Source: Thiohalomonas denitrificans (lineage in GTDB: Bacteria; Pseudomonadota; Gammaproteobacteria; Thiohalomonadales; Thiohalomonadaceae). From it: a DNA stretch of 39,983 bases. Made by a program: the position numbers and the translations under genes. The notes beneath the pieces are model-generated. The model saw only the letters and a program-made list of their open reading frames with translations. It did no database searches and was not told the DNA's origin. Each line of letters starts with the position of its first letter. Position 1 is the stretch's first letter. The stretch spans positions 1 through 39,983 of the forward strand of contig NZ_JAENYR010000029.1 in NCBI RefSeq assembly GCF_016841685.1. Reading direction: 5' to 3'. This document shows positions 14,180-22,840 of the stretch, piece by piece.

Positions 14180-14974
14180 TTAGGAGACGTCGAGTTGGGC
14201 GTACATCCCTGTTACGCGATTCATCTGTGTCAGGATTTTTTCTGCGGAACGCGTAACCAGCAGAGGAATATGCTCATCATCTTTCAACTGAAAGCTCATC
14301 CGGAAGACGATCCACTGCCGCTCGACCTCGGCAAGTCCCTGCTGGATTTCCAAAGTGTTCTCCGGCGTGGCTTTCAGATCGGCCAATGCGCCCTCGAACT
14401 CATAGCGTGCACGCTGCAGCTCCTCGCGAAGTCGGGCATCCTGCATTCCGCTACTGATTAGCACGTAGAATTTCGCAATACGCTGGGAAAGCATTCGCTG
14501 GCGGCCGGCAGTATTGACGAGTTGCGCCTGTACCAGTCCGGAAGAGTTTTGGAGCTTGATGACCACCTCGTGAGCCGCTGCAAGCAGTTTGTCGTCACTG
14601 TTCAACAGAAGCGATATGCCTTCCCGGTTGGCAGGGCCGGTAGCGATGGACCGGAAGGGATTCCACAGGCGCCGGACGTTGGCTAAAGCAGTGCGCACGT
14701 CGTCATTGGGTGCGTGCTGTTCAATTGTTTCCAGTTGCTCCGCGAACAGTTTCACCGCCTTTTTCAGCTGATCACGTGCTTCGGATGTATCGACTTCAAT
14801 CACCAGCTGTGAATAGGCCTTGACGATACGCTGTGTCAGCATGCGCTGACGGCCTGCCTGATCGATCATTTCTGAGAGGGAAGGTGCACCTGCAATGGCC
14901 GCGGTGGGTGGGAGCAACAGGAACATGGCCAGAGCACAAAGGCTTATCGATAAAAATGCTTTCATTCTTTTCAT
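14180..14974 (-). CDS. Periplasmic protein with two PilJ-type sensor domains
   Basis: Exported protein of 264 residues: signal peptide ending near AAIAGA, then two copies of a helical module, each starting with the P-box-like motif AGRQRMLTQRI (about 40-50) or AGRQRMLSQRI (about 157-167). This is the type IV pili methyl-accepting chemotaxis N-terminal domain (PilJ_N), related to the nitrate-binding sensor part of NarX/NarQ. There is no transmembrane anchor, HAMP, kinase or methyl-accepting part, so it is a free periplasmic binding protein rather than a full receptor. AAGGA precedes the ATG. Given the nar genes in the window, nitrate or another small anion is a possible ligand, but this is inference. 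Confidence 0.82.
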   Translation of the reverse strand: MKRMKAFLSISLCALAMFLLLPPTAAIAGAPSLSEMIDQAGRQRMLTQRIVKAYSQLVIEVDTSEARDQLKKAVKLFAEQLETIEQHAPNDDVRTALANVRRLWNPFRSIATGPANREGISLLLNSDDKLLAAAHEVVIKLQNSSGLVQAQLVNTAGRQRMLSQRIAKFYVLISSGMQDARLREELQRARYEFEGALADLKATPENTLEIQQGLAEVERQWIVFRMSFQLKDDEHIPLLVTRSAEKILTQMNRVTGMYAQLDVS

Positions 14975-15229
14975 GCGTTACGTCCTTCTTTATTCTTGAT
15001 GGAGACGGCTCCTCCCCTCCTTAAGCGCCGTCCACGTTACCTTTGTGTGGATTTGAACAAGCTTTTTCCGGGACTAATGGCCCCTGTTAGGAGCCGAAGT
15101 TTCGACTGCACCCGGCACGGAATCAAGTAGCTCACCAGCACTACCGCGGAGGTGGTAGGTGGGCCGCGCGTGATGCCTTGCGAAACGTGCCACGAGAGGC
15201 AGAGGGGGGGTGAGGGGTGGTTGTGGTGC

Positions 15230-16126
15230 TTATAGCAGCCAGTGATCGACCAGCAGCAGCGCGAACAGACCGAATAGATAAAAGATGGAGTAGCGGAAGG
15301 TGGCCATGGCATGCTCGTCACGTTCCCCGCGGTAGAGACGCCAGGCGTGCCAGATGAAGCCCAGTCCCAGCGGAATGACTCCGGCCAGGTAGAGTACCTC
15401 TGCGTTTCGGGTGGCGAAAGGCAATGGGGCGACCGCCATTAGTAGGATGCTGTAGAGCAGAACCCGGGTTTTCGTGAAGTGCAGGCCGTGAGTGACGGGC
15501 AGCATAGGGATTCCGGCATGACGATAGTCATCGACACGGCGGATTGCCAGCGGCCAGAAATGGGGCGGCGTCCAGATAAAGATAATCAGTGAGAGCAACA
15601 GCGCATCCAGGGTGATCTCCCCGGTAACGGCGGCGGCACCCAGCACAGGGGGAGATGCCCCGGCCGCGCCGCCCCAGACGATATTCTGCGGCGTGGTGTG
15701 CTTGAGAAAAGAGGTGTAGACGACGGCATAGCCGATCATGGCAGCGAAAGTCAGTGCTGCGCTCAACATGTTCACCAGGCCCGCCAGGATGGCCATGGCA
15801 CCCGCTGCAAGGGAAAGAGCGAAACCCAGCGCCTCGGTAGTGCCGATGTGCCCCGAGGGCATTGGTCGGTGCCGCGTTCGCTCCATAATACCGTCGATGC
15901 GGGCATCCAGCAGGTGATTGATTACGGCACCGGCGCCTGCCGCCAGTCCGATACCGAGGAGGCCGAACAGGATCCGGCTCCAAGGGAGGGTGGCGCCTTC
16001 TATGGCCAGGAGCATTCACACCAGCGCCGTGAACAGCATCAAGGCGACGATGCGGGGCTTTGTCAGCGAAAGATAGCGCTTCCATGGGGCTACGGCCGGT
16101 GCGCGAATGAGATCAGTGGCTCGCAC
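15230..16126 (-). pseudogene. cyoE: Protoheme IX farnesyltransferase CyoE with in-frame TGA
   Basis: Heme O synthase, which adds a farnesyl group to heme B for heme-copper oxidases. The frame starting at GTG 16126 (GGAG nearby) encodes RYLSLTKPRIVALMLFTALV, then a TGA at 16018-16016, and continues in the same frame with MLLAIEG to the end. Family members read ALVGMLLA here, so a conserved glycine GGA has become TGA by one change. The remainder is intact: INHLLDARIDGIMERTRHRP carries the first Asp motif, RVDDYRHAGIPMLP the second, and about nine hydrophobic spans follow. Full length, about 298 codons, is normal. It could be a real nonsense mutation, a reinitiating gene (an ATG follows the stop directly), or a sequencing error. 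Confidence 0.82.
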
Positions 16127-16232
16127 GGATACTCCGGTTTTGCAACATTGCGTTGAGCTGCTCCGCAATTGGCCGTTCGCTAGTGGGAATGGAAGTGATC
16201 CGCCGGCCGCCAGTGATTTGCCGAACCGCCCT

Positions 16233-16913
16233 TTATCGCTTCTCCCTTTGACGGCTCTTTCCAAGCACCATGAGGAACAACAACGACAATACGGCGAACG
16301 CGAACCACTGCAGCGCGTAGCCGATATGCATGCCCCACTTGTCGGCGCGGCCAAGCTCCGCGTCCAGCAACTCGCCTGCCAAACGCGAATCCTCCACCAG
16401 CACAAACGGTGCCACCGAAACCCCGTGTTCCCTGGCGTAGCGTTTCGGCTCCAGATAGGGCCACCGATCACCGAATACCTGGTTTGACCCGGTGAGCTGG
16501 AGTGCGGGAATGGCGGGGCGCACGAACAGTCCCTCGACTTCCGTGGGTTGTCGATCCCGCCCGACCGGGGCCTCCTGATTGGTCACCCATCCCCGGTTCA
16601 CCAGCACGCGCAGTTCACTGCCGGCAACGTGCAGGGGTACGATATGATGCAATCCACGTCGGCCGTCCGGCTTGCGACTCTCGACCCAGAAGTGGTGCTT
16701 CGTTTCGAACCGGCCTCGCGCGACTGCTCGCCGATAAAGGAGATCCGTGCCCACAGTTTCACTGCCCTCGATGATGACCGGTTCGCGGGCTGCCTGTTCC
16801 TGCACCATGGCACTCTGTGCCTCTGCCTCTTCTGCCCGGTCTAACTGCCAAAACCCCAACTGCAGACAAAGGGCACTGACGAGAACGACACCGATGCCGA
16901 TGAGTGCCCGCAT
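16233..16913 (-). CDS. SURF1-family cytochrome oxidase assembly protein
   Basis: Inner-membrane assembly factor of 226 residues, thought to help heme insertion into subunit I of cytochrome c oxidase. Layout fits the family: a transmembrane helix at the N-terminus (IGIGVVLVSALCLQLGFWQLDRA), a periplasmic domain, and a second helix near the C-terminus with HIGYALQWFAFAVLSLLFLM. Conserved pieces are GFWQLDRAEEAEA, LYRRAVARGRF, VLVNRGWV and NKWGMHIGYALQW-like sequence. The ATG at 16913 is the conventional start; an upstream in-frame start at 16949 is less likely. It lies between ctaG and cyoE. Confidence 0.92.
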   Translation of the reverse strand: MRALIGIGVVLVSALCLQLGFWQLDRAEEAEAQSAMVQEQAAREPVIIEGSETVGTDLLYRRAVARGRFETKHHFWVESRKPDGRRGLHHIVPLHVAGSELRVLVNRGWVTNQEAPVGRDRQPTEVEGLFVRPAIPALQLTGSNQVFGDRWPYLEPKRYAREHGVSVAPFVLVEDSRLAGELLDAELGRADKWGMHIGYALQWFAFAVLSLLFLMVLGKSRQREKR

Positions 16914-16994
16914 GACTTCAGTCTCTTCTCTCCTGTCTCCATTCGGCATCGGAGGGTCGAGCCGGGGCCATGAAACTCCTCGTTCGGATCGGAT

Positions 16995-17555
16995 TCACTG
17001 GTTTCTTCTCGACAGCAGGAAGCCCGCTGATGGTGTCGCTGTCCCGTCGACCCGCATAAACGTATAGGAGAGAGTCAGTGTGTCGATGTCGTCGGGCAAT
17101 TCCGGTGACACCCGAAAAGCCACCGGCATCTGTTTCGTCTCGCCCGGTGCGAGCGTCTGTCGGGAAAAGCAGAAACACTCGGTCTTGCTGAAATGGCGGG
17201 TTGCCTGCCAGGGCACTATCGACGGTATCGCCTGGCCAGTGATTGACGTGGCGGAGCGGTTGCTGGCCCGGAAATTGACTCGATGCGTGGTTCCTGCCGG
17301 CACCTGCACACTGTGCACGTCGGGCACGAACCCCCAGGGGAGCGTGTCATTGACCGACGAATTGAATGTAACCGTCACCATGCGCCCTTCGCCGTTCGCT
17401 TTCCCTTCCGCCCCTGCAAGCATCGCGGTAGCCGGCTGGACATCGGCCAACCGGCCGATCAGGAGCGGCACCATAACAACCCCGAAACCGACCATTCCGG
17501 CCACTATCAGTAACCGCTTCGGCACGGTGCTTCGCTTGTGCGTTCCCTCGCTCAT
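16995..17555 (-). CDS. ctaG: Cytochrome c oxidase assembly protein CtaG (Cox11)
   Basis: Membrane-anchored copper chaperone that delivers copper to the CuB site of aa3-type oxidase. The 186-residue protein has one N-terminal membrane helix (RLLIVAGMVGFGVVMVPLL) and a periplasmic immunoglobulin-like domain. The copper motif ECFCF has C127 and C129; other family stretches are NSSVNDTLPWGFVP, VNFRASNRS, ITGQAIPSIVPWQA and LPDDIDTLTLSYTF. GGGGAG precedes the ATG at 17555. Normally this gene is flanked by oxidase subunit genes; here NAD-glutamate dehydrogenase lies upstream and SURF1 follows, with no coxA, coxB or coxC in the window. Confidence 0.94.
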   Translation of the reverse strand: MSEGTHKRSTVPKRLLIVAGMVGFGVVMVPLLIGRLADVQPATAMLAGAEGKANGEGRMVTVTFNSSVNDTLPWGFVPDVHSVQVPAGTTHRVNFRASNRSATSITGQAIPSIVPWQATRHFSKTECFCFSRQTLAPGETKQMPVAFRVSPELPDDIDTLTLSYTFMRVDGTATPSAGFLLSRRNQ

Positions 17556-17855
17556 TGGTGTCTCCCCTCTCAGAGCATCACCCCAGCCCTGACTGTGACT
17601 TTTCAGGCAGCGGCCATTGGTGGCCGGTCACTCTGCTATCGAGTGGCGTTCCCTGTAGAGGAACACCTCGATCCGTTCCCAGGGTTGGTCAAGCCGTACC
17701 GCGAGCCAGCGTGAACCCATGAGGGTCGTGGATTGGTACGGAACGGGATCTGGAGCAGACGCCCTGTCTCCATCAGGATAGCTGTCGGACTCCTGACTGC
17801 CATGGGGAAAACACCGCAATCCACCCCTTCACAGGGTTCGAACAGAGTTCCATCT
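17556..17855. other. Gap between NAD-glutamate dehydrogenase and ctaG
   Basis: This 300-base stretch holds the stem-loop CGGCCA-TTGG-TGGCCG at 17611-17626, extended by GTGAC and GTCAC arms, in what would be the ctaG leader. A short minus-strand frame ending at 17628 encodes GSRWLAVRLDQPWERIEVFL; it has a possible TTG start after AAGGGGTGGA but no family I recognise. No oxidase subunit remnant was detected by eye. Confidence 0.4.
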
Positions 17856-20800
17856 TTAAATCCGGGTGGCATTGTCGTGCTCTCGGGACAATTTTCTGAG
17901 TTCGTTAAGCGCCACGCTGAGCAAGGCAAAATCCGCTGCCGGTGCGGTCTGAAACTGCCCCAGCCTGCGGTGAAGACGCTCCACTGTCTCGAGATTGGCC
18001 ACCACCCAGTTGGCGACCAGGGTACGAGCGTCCTCTTCACCGGGGCTGGTCTGCAACGCCTCGACGGTCAGCGTACGGTGCAGACGGTACAGTTCATCGC
18101 GGAGTGCCTCCCGCGCCAGCCGTGACCAATGATCTTCCGCCGAAAGCGCCCCAATCTGATCTCTTAGCCAGCGCATTCCCAGCATGGCTCCGAGAGCGAA
18201 GTAGAGGCGTGACACGCGTCCAATGGGAAGCTGTAGATGGGCAGCGACATTAGCGATATCCAGTGCCGCAAGCAGCAGTGGCAGAGTGGCAAAACGCGAG
18301 GCGGCTTGCGGCGACAGACCACGGTCGAACAACTCTTTTTTTCGCTGGTCGAGGTACGCGTGGTCAGCTGAGTCAACCAGCTCCGGCAGTGTGTCACGGA
18401 GTGTGTCGGCACTGTTTTGGTAGGTGTCGATAGCCGCTGCTACATCCAGAGGTTGCCCCCGGTTGCGCAACAGCCAGAGCATCGCCCGTCGTGCCAGCTT
18501 GCGGATATCTTCAAGGAGATAGAGCTGATAACGCGCCTCCACCTGGTTGTCCATCGATGCAACGCTCTGCCACAGGGCGGGCAGGTCGAAGATCTTGCGG
18601 CAGGCCATGAAGGCCCGGGCGATATCGGGTGCATTGCTCCCCGACAACTCTTCGATCCGGAATACCGCCGTCAACCCGAGCCGATTGATGAGGTTGTTGG
18701 CGACAAAGGTGGCAGTGATTTCCGGGCGCAGAGGATGCTGAGCGATTTCGCTGCCGTAGGCCTCGACGATCGGCTGCGGAAAGTATTCACCGAGTTCCTC
18801 GGTCAAACCGGAATCGTGACGGATATCCGAGGCCAGTAAATCGTCGAACAGGGCGATTTTGCTGTAGGAGAGCAGCACGGCGAGTTCCGGCCGCACCAGG
18901 CCTTCGCCTGTCCGGTGTCGCGCCTCCAGTGCTTCGTCATCGGGAAGGTTCCAGGTGTCCCGGTCCAGATAACTTCGCTTCTCCAGCCAGCGCATGAACG
19001 CGCTGTGTTCCGGCAACCGGGCGGCAGCGTGGTGTTCACTCATGGAGAGTGATTCGGTCTGTTGATAGTTGTTGCATAACACCGTGTTTGCCACCTCTTC
19101 GGTCATGTCCGATAGCAAACGGTTGCGGCGTGCCACCGTAAGTCGTCCTTCCCTGACCGTTTCGTGGAGCAGGATCTTGATGTTGACCTCGTGGTCCGAA
19201 CAGTCGACCCCACCCGAGTTGTCGATAAAATCGCTGTTGAGGCGGCCCCCCTGGCGGGCGTACTCGATACGCGCGGCCTGGGTGAGTCCCAGGTTTCCGC
19301 CTTCGCCGATCACCCGGCAACGCAACTCTCCGGCATTGACCCGTACAGTGTCGTTGCTGCGATCTCCGACCTCTTCGTCGCTTTCGTTCGACGCCTTCAC
19401 AAAGGTCCCGATGCCGCCATTCCAGAGCAGGTCGACCGGCGCCTTGAGAATGGCGCGAATGAGATCATTGGGAGGCATCGCCGCTCGCTCGATACCCAGC
19501 AGCCGGCGGACCTGAGGTGAAACCGGAATCGATTTGGTGGATCGGGAGAAGACACCCCCGCCTTCGGAAATGACCTGCGGGTTGTAGTCGGACCAGGAAC
19601 CGGCCGAACAGAAAAGCCGCTCCCTTTCCGTAAAGGTCGCCTCGGGATCCGGGTCGGGATCCAGGAAGATGTACTTGTGGCTGAAGGCCGCTACCAGCCT
19701 GATATGGCGTGACAGAAGCATGCCGTTGCCGAATACATCACCATTCATGCCACCGATCCCGGTGACGGTGAAGTCATTCGACCGGCTGTTGATCCCCATT
19801 TCGCGGAAATGACGCTCGACCGAAACCCAGGCCCCGCGCGCGGTGATGCCCATCTTCTTGTGGTCGTATCCGGTGGAGCCGCCCGAAGCGAACGCATCTC
19901 CCAGCCAAAAGTCGAATTCGGCCGCGATGCGGTTGGCGAGGTCCGAAAAGGCGGCGGTCCCCCTGTCGGCGGCAACCACGAGGTAGGGGTCGTCGCTGTC
20001 GTGCCTCACCATCCGAGGAGGCGGAATTACTCTTTCGCCGTCCAGGTTGTCGGTAAGATCGAGCAGGCCGCGGATGAAGGTGCTGTAGCAGGCTGCAATT
20101 TCCTCCTTCATCGCGCCGGGGTCCTCCGGGGGCTGCTTGACCACGAAGCCGCCCTTGGCACCGACCGGCACGATGACGGCATTTTTGACCATCTGTGCCT
20201 TCATGAGTCCAAAGATTTCGGTGCGGAAATCCTCGGGTCTATCGGACCAGCGGATGCCGCCGCGCGCGACTTTTCCACCCCGCAGGTGGATCGCCTCGAC
20301 GCGGGGCGAATAGACGAAGATTTCGAAGCGCGGACGCGGCTCCGGAATATCCGGCATCTGCGTCGCGTCCAGCTTGAAAGCCACGTACTCCCTATTCCTG
20401 TCATCACGCTGGTAGTAGGTCGTCCTCAGGCTGAACTGGATCAGTTGGTAGAAACGTCGCAGGATTCGGTCTTCATCAAGATTGGGGATATCCTCCAGGG
20501 AGCGCTCTACAGCATCGGCCAGACGCTCCATGCGATCGGCCGAGGTGTCTTGGCCGGCGGGATCGAATCGTGCCCGAAACAGATCCACCAGCAAACGGGT
20601 GATCTGGGCCCGACTGACCAGGACCTGCTCCATGTAGCCCTGGCTGAACGGAAAGTCCGTCTGCAGCAGGTACTTGCAGTAGCTGCGCAGCATGACGGCC
20701 TGGCGCCAGGTGCACCGGGCGTGCAGAACCAGGCGGTTGAAGCCATCGTTTTCGACACGGCCATCCCATACCCGGGCAAAGGCCTGATGGAAGCGATGGC

Positions 20801-22694
20801 GGACCGAGTCGGGTTCTACCGGTTCATTTTGATAAAACTCCATTCCCAGATCATGGATCCATATCGGTGGGCGGTGAGAGGAATGGATCTCATGGGGGCG
20901 TTCGTCAGAGACGCTGACGCCCATGTTTTCCAGCATGGGCAGAACGGTCGAGAGCGAAATGGGGTGTCGCTGGCGAAACAGCTTAATCCGCAAGTGACCG
21001 GAAGGGGCTTCCAGCGGGTGGTAGAGCTGAATGGCAACTCCCTCACCCTCCAGGGCTTCCATTTCAAGGATGTCGTGTACGGCAACGGGCGCCGTATACT
21101 CTTCGCAATAGGAGGAAGGGAAGGCCTTTCGGTAGTAGGTAAAAAGGCGGTTGCCCTTCTCTTCGCCCAGCTCCTGCAGGAGTGCCGTATGCAACGCCTG
21201 TGACCAGGAACGCGTCACCTCGACAATGCTCCGTTCGATCTCGCGAACGTTGTAGTCGGGAATGGCGCCGTCGGCATGTACCGTGAGATAGAGCCGGGCC
21301 AGCTGTGATTCGGAAATCGAGACATCGAAATCCATATGGGTCGCATCGAAGGCCTTGCGCATCACCTCCTGTACCTGCAGGCGTACGTCGGTATTGAAAC
21401 CCTCCCTGGGTAGAAAAACCAGACACGACAAAAAACGATGATAGGGATCGCGACGAATGAGAACGCGGACCTGCTGGCGCTCCTGAAGATGCAGGATCCC
21501 TGTCGCGATATCGAATAGTTCCGCGGGGCTGCCCTGAAACAGTTCGTCACGCGGCAGGGTTTCGATGATATTCAGCAGGGCCTTGGCAGAATGGCTGCCG
21601 GGCCTGAGTCCCGAACGCTGCATGATCTGTTGTACCTTGCGCCGTAGCAGCGGGATCTCGGTCGGGCGGCTGGTATAGGCGCCCGAGGTATAGCGTCCCA
21701 GGAATCGCCTCTCGCCGGTCGTATTGCCGGTGGCATCGAAGACCCTCACACCGACATAGTCGAGATAGCCGGGCCGATGGACCGTTGCCCGGGAACTTCC
21801 CTTGGTGAGGATGAGCGCAGCAGGGCTGACCGCAAGCTCTCGAAGTTCACCCGGTAGCCGCTCAAAGCTCTCGGAGAGGACCGCCCTCCGCGGCTCCCTG
21901 ACAATGCCGAGGCCCGAATCGGGAACCAGGCGCAGGTGCTTTTCACCGTCCGGTTCTTCGAGGGTGTATTCCCGATACCCGAGAAAGGTGAAACTGTCCT
22001 CGTCCAGCCAACGAAGGAAGGCCCGGGTTTCCTCTAGTTCCGAGGTTTCCACCGGCGGCGGCTGGCGGGTCAATGCCGCAACACAGTCATGGAGCTGCTC
22101 GCGCATCAACGGCCAGTCTTCCACGGCGGCTGCCACGTCATCGAGCACCCGGTTGATCCCTTCGTGAAGGGCGCCCAGCATTTCGGGGTCGGTCTGCCGG
22201 TCGATTTCGAAATGCAGGAAGGCTTCCGCCCGGGAGTCGCCGGACTCGCTCCCCTCTGGCAACACCTCCAGCAATTCCCCCTGTGCATTGCGGCGTAGAT
22301 TCATAACCGGATGAATGATCAAGTGAACCGTCAGCCCCTGGCGATTGAGCTCCATTCGGGTCGAGTCGACCAGAAACGGCATATCATCCTGAACGATCTC
22401 GACAATGGTGTGCGTGGTATGCCAGCCGTGCTCCTCGACTCGCGGGTTATAGACCCGGATGAGGCGTTCACCCTGGCGTCGGCGAGCGGCGAGATTCCAG
22501 TGGGCAAGCGCCGCACCGTAGAGATCCAGAAGGGTGCGATCGAGCAGATCGTCGGGTCCCACGCGGCGGTAGTATTCGCGGGAGAACGCCTCGATCGAAA
22601 CGGCCTGGGGGGCGGGGCATTTATCCCGTATTCGGGTGACGACCTGATCGACAAGGGAGTGCTTTTTCTCTTCCGTGGTGCGTGGCAGTCCCAT
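17856..22694 (-). CDS. gdhB: Large NAD-specific glutamate dehydrogenase (GDH180 class)
   Basis: Catabolic enzyme converting glutamate to 2-oxoglutarate and ammonium with NAD. The product is about 1612 residues, the size of the GDH180 class. N-terminal regulatory part has QDDMPFLVDSTRMELNRQGL and FLRWLDEDSFTFLGYREY; the central catalytic part has LRGGKVARGGIRWSDRPEDFR, the lysine motif VPVGAKGGFVVK near 850, STGYDHKKMGITARGAW and GGMNGDVFGNGMLLS; the C-terminal part is helical. ATG 22694 has AAGGA upstream and is preferred over a GTG at 22733. The gene is divergent from the dehydrogenase at 22841. In context it should release ammonium from glutamate formed by the two aminotransferases. Allosteric control is common in this class. 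Confidence 0.95.
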   Translation of the reverse strand: MGLPRTTEEKKHSLVDQVVTRIRDKCPAPQAVSIEAFSREYYRRVGPDDLLDRTLLDLYGAALAHWNLAARRRQGERLIRVYNPRVEEHGWHTTHTIVEIVQDDMPFLVDSTRMELNRQGLTVHLIIHPVMNLRRNAQGELLEVLPEGSESGDSRAEAFLHFEIDRQTDPEMLGALHEGINRVLDDVAAAVEDWPLMREQLHDCVAALTRQPPPVETSELEETRAFLRWLDEDSFTFLGYREYTLEEPDGEKHLRLVPDSGLGIVREPRRAVLSESFERLPGELRELAVSPAALILTKGSSRATVHRPGYLDYVGVRVFDATGNTTGERRFLGRYTSGAYTSRPTEIPLLRRKVQQIMQRSGLRPGSHSAKALLNIIETLPRDELFQGSPAELFDIATGILHLQERQQVRVLIRRDPYHRFLSCLVFLPREGFNTDVRLQVQEVMRKAFDATHMDFDVSISESQLARLYLTVHADGAIPDYNVREIERSIVEVTRSWSQALHTALLQELGEEKGNRLFTYYRKAFPSSYCEEYTAPVAVHDILEMEALEGEGVAIQLYHPLEAPSGHLRIKLFRQRHPISLSTVLPMLENMGVSVSDERPHEIHSSHRPPIWIHDLGMEFYQNEPVEPDSVRHRFHQAFARVWDGRVENDGFNRLVLHARCTWRQAVMLRSYCKYLLQTDFPFSQGYMEQVLVSRAQITRLLVDLFRARFDPAGQDTSADRMERLADAVERSLEDIPNLDEDRILRRFYQLIQFSLRTTYYQRDDRNREYVAFKLDATQMPDIPEPRPRFEIFVYSPRVEAIHLRGGKVARGGIRWSDRPEDFRTEIFGLMKAQMVKNAVIVPVGAKGGFVVKQPPEDPGAMKEEIAACYSTFIRGLLDLTDNLDGERVIPPPRMVRHDSDDPYLVVAADRGTAAFSDLANRIAAEFDFWLGDAFASGGSTGYDHKKMGITARGAWVSVERHFREMGINSRSNDFTVTGIGGMNGDVFGNGMLLSRHIRLVAAFSHKYIFLDPDPDPEATFTERERLFCSAGSWSDYNPQVISEGGGVFSRSTKSIPVSPQVRRLLGIERAAMPPNDLIRAILKAPVDLLWNGGIGTFVKASNESDEEVGDRSNDTVRVNAGELRCRVIGEGGNLGLTQAARIEYARQGGRLNSDFIDNSGGVDCSDHEVNIKILLHETVREGRLTVARRNRLLSDMTEEVANTVLCNNYQQTESLSMSEHHAAARLPEHSAFMRWLEKRSYLDRDTWNLPDDEALEARHRTGEGLVRPELAVLLSYSKIALFDDLLASDIRHDSGLTEELGEYFPQPIVEAYGSEIAQHPLRPEITATFVANNLINRLGLTAVFRIEELSGSNAPDIARAFMACRKIFDLPALWQSVASMDNQVEARYQLYLLEDIRKLARRAMLWLLRNRGQPLDVAAAIDTYQNSADTLRDTLPELVDSADHAYLDQRKKELFDRGLSPQAASRFATLPLLLAALDIANVAAHLQLPIGRVSRLYFALGAMLGMRWLRDQIGALSAEDHWSRLAREALRDELYRLHRTLTVEALQTSPGEEDARTLVANWVVANLETVERLHRRLGQFQTAPAADFALLSVALNELRKLSREHDNATRI

Positions 22695-22840
22695 GGGTCC
22701 TTCCGTGGTTCGGTTTGCATTTCCTACCTTCACTGTAGGCCAGGCACCCAGCTCGGGTGGTGCCTGCCGGTACCAACCCGAGCCAAAAACCCGCTCTCGT
22801 CTAACCTTGTATCAGACTGGACCCGATAACAGGAGGCATG

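Noticed and set aside
15986-16048. TGA in cyoE as a selenocysteine codon
   Set aside because: The family has Gly here, not Cys, and no SECIS-like stem was evident after the codon.
19809-21203. 464-codon open frame on the plus strand
   Set aside because: It is antisense to the well-conserved NAD-glutamate dehydrogenase and shows no domain; long antisense frames are expected in GC-rich coding DNA.
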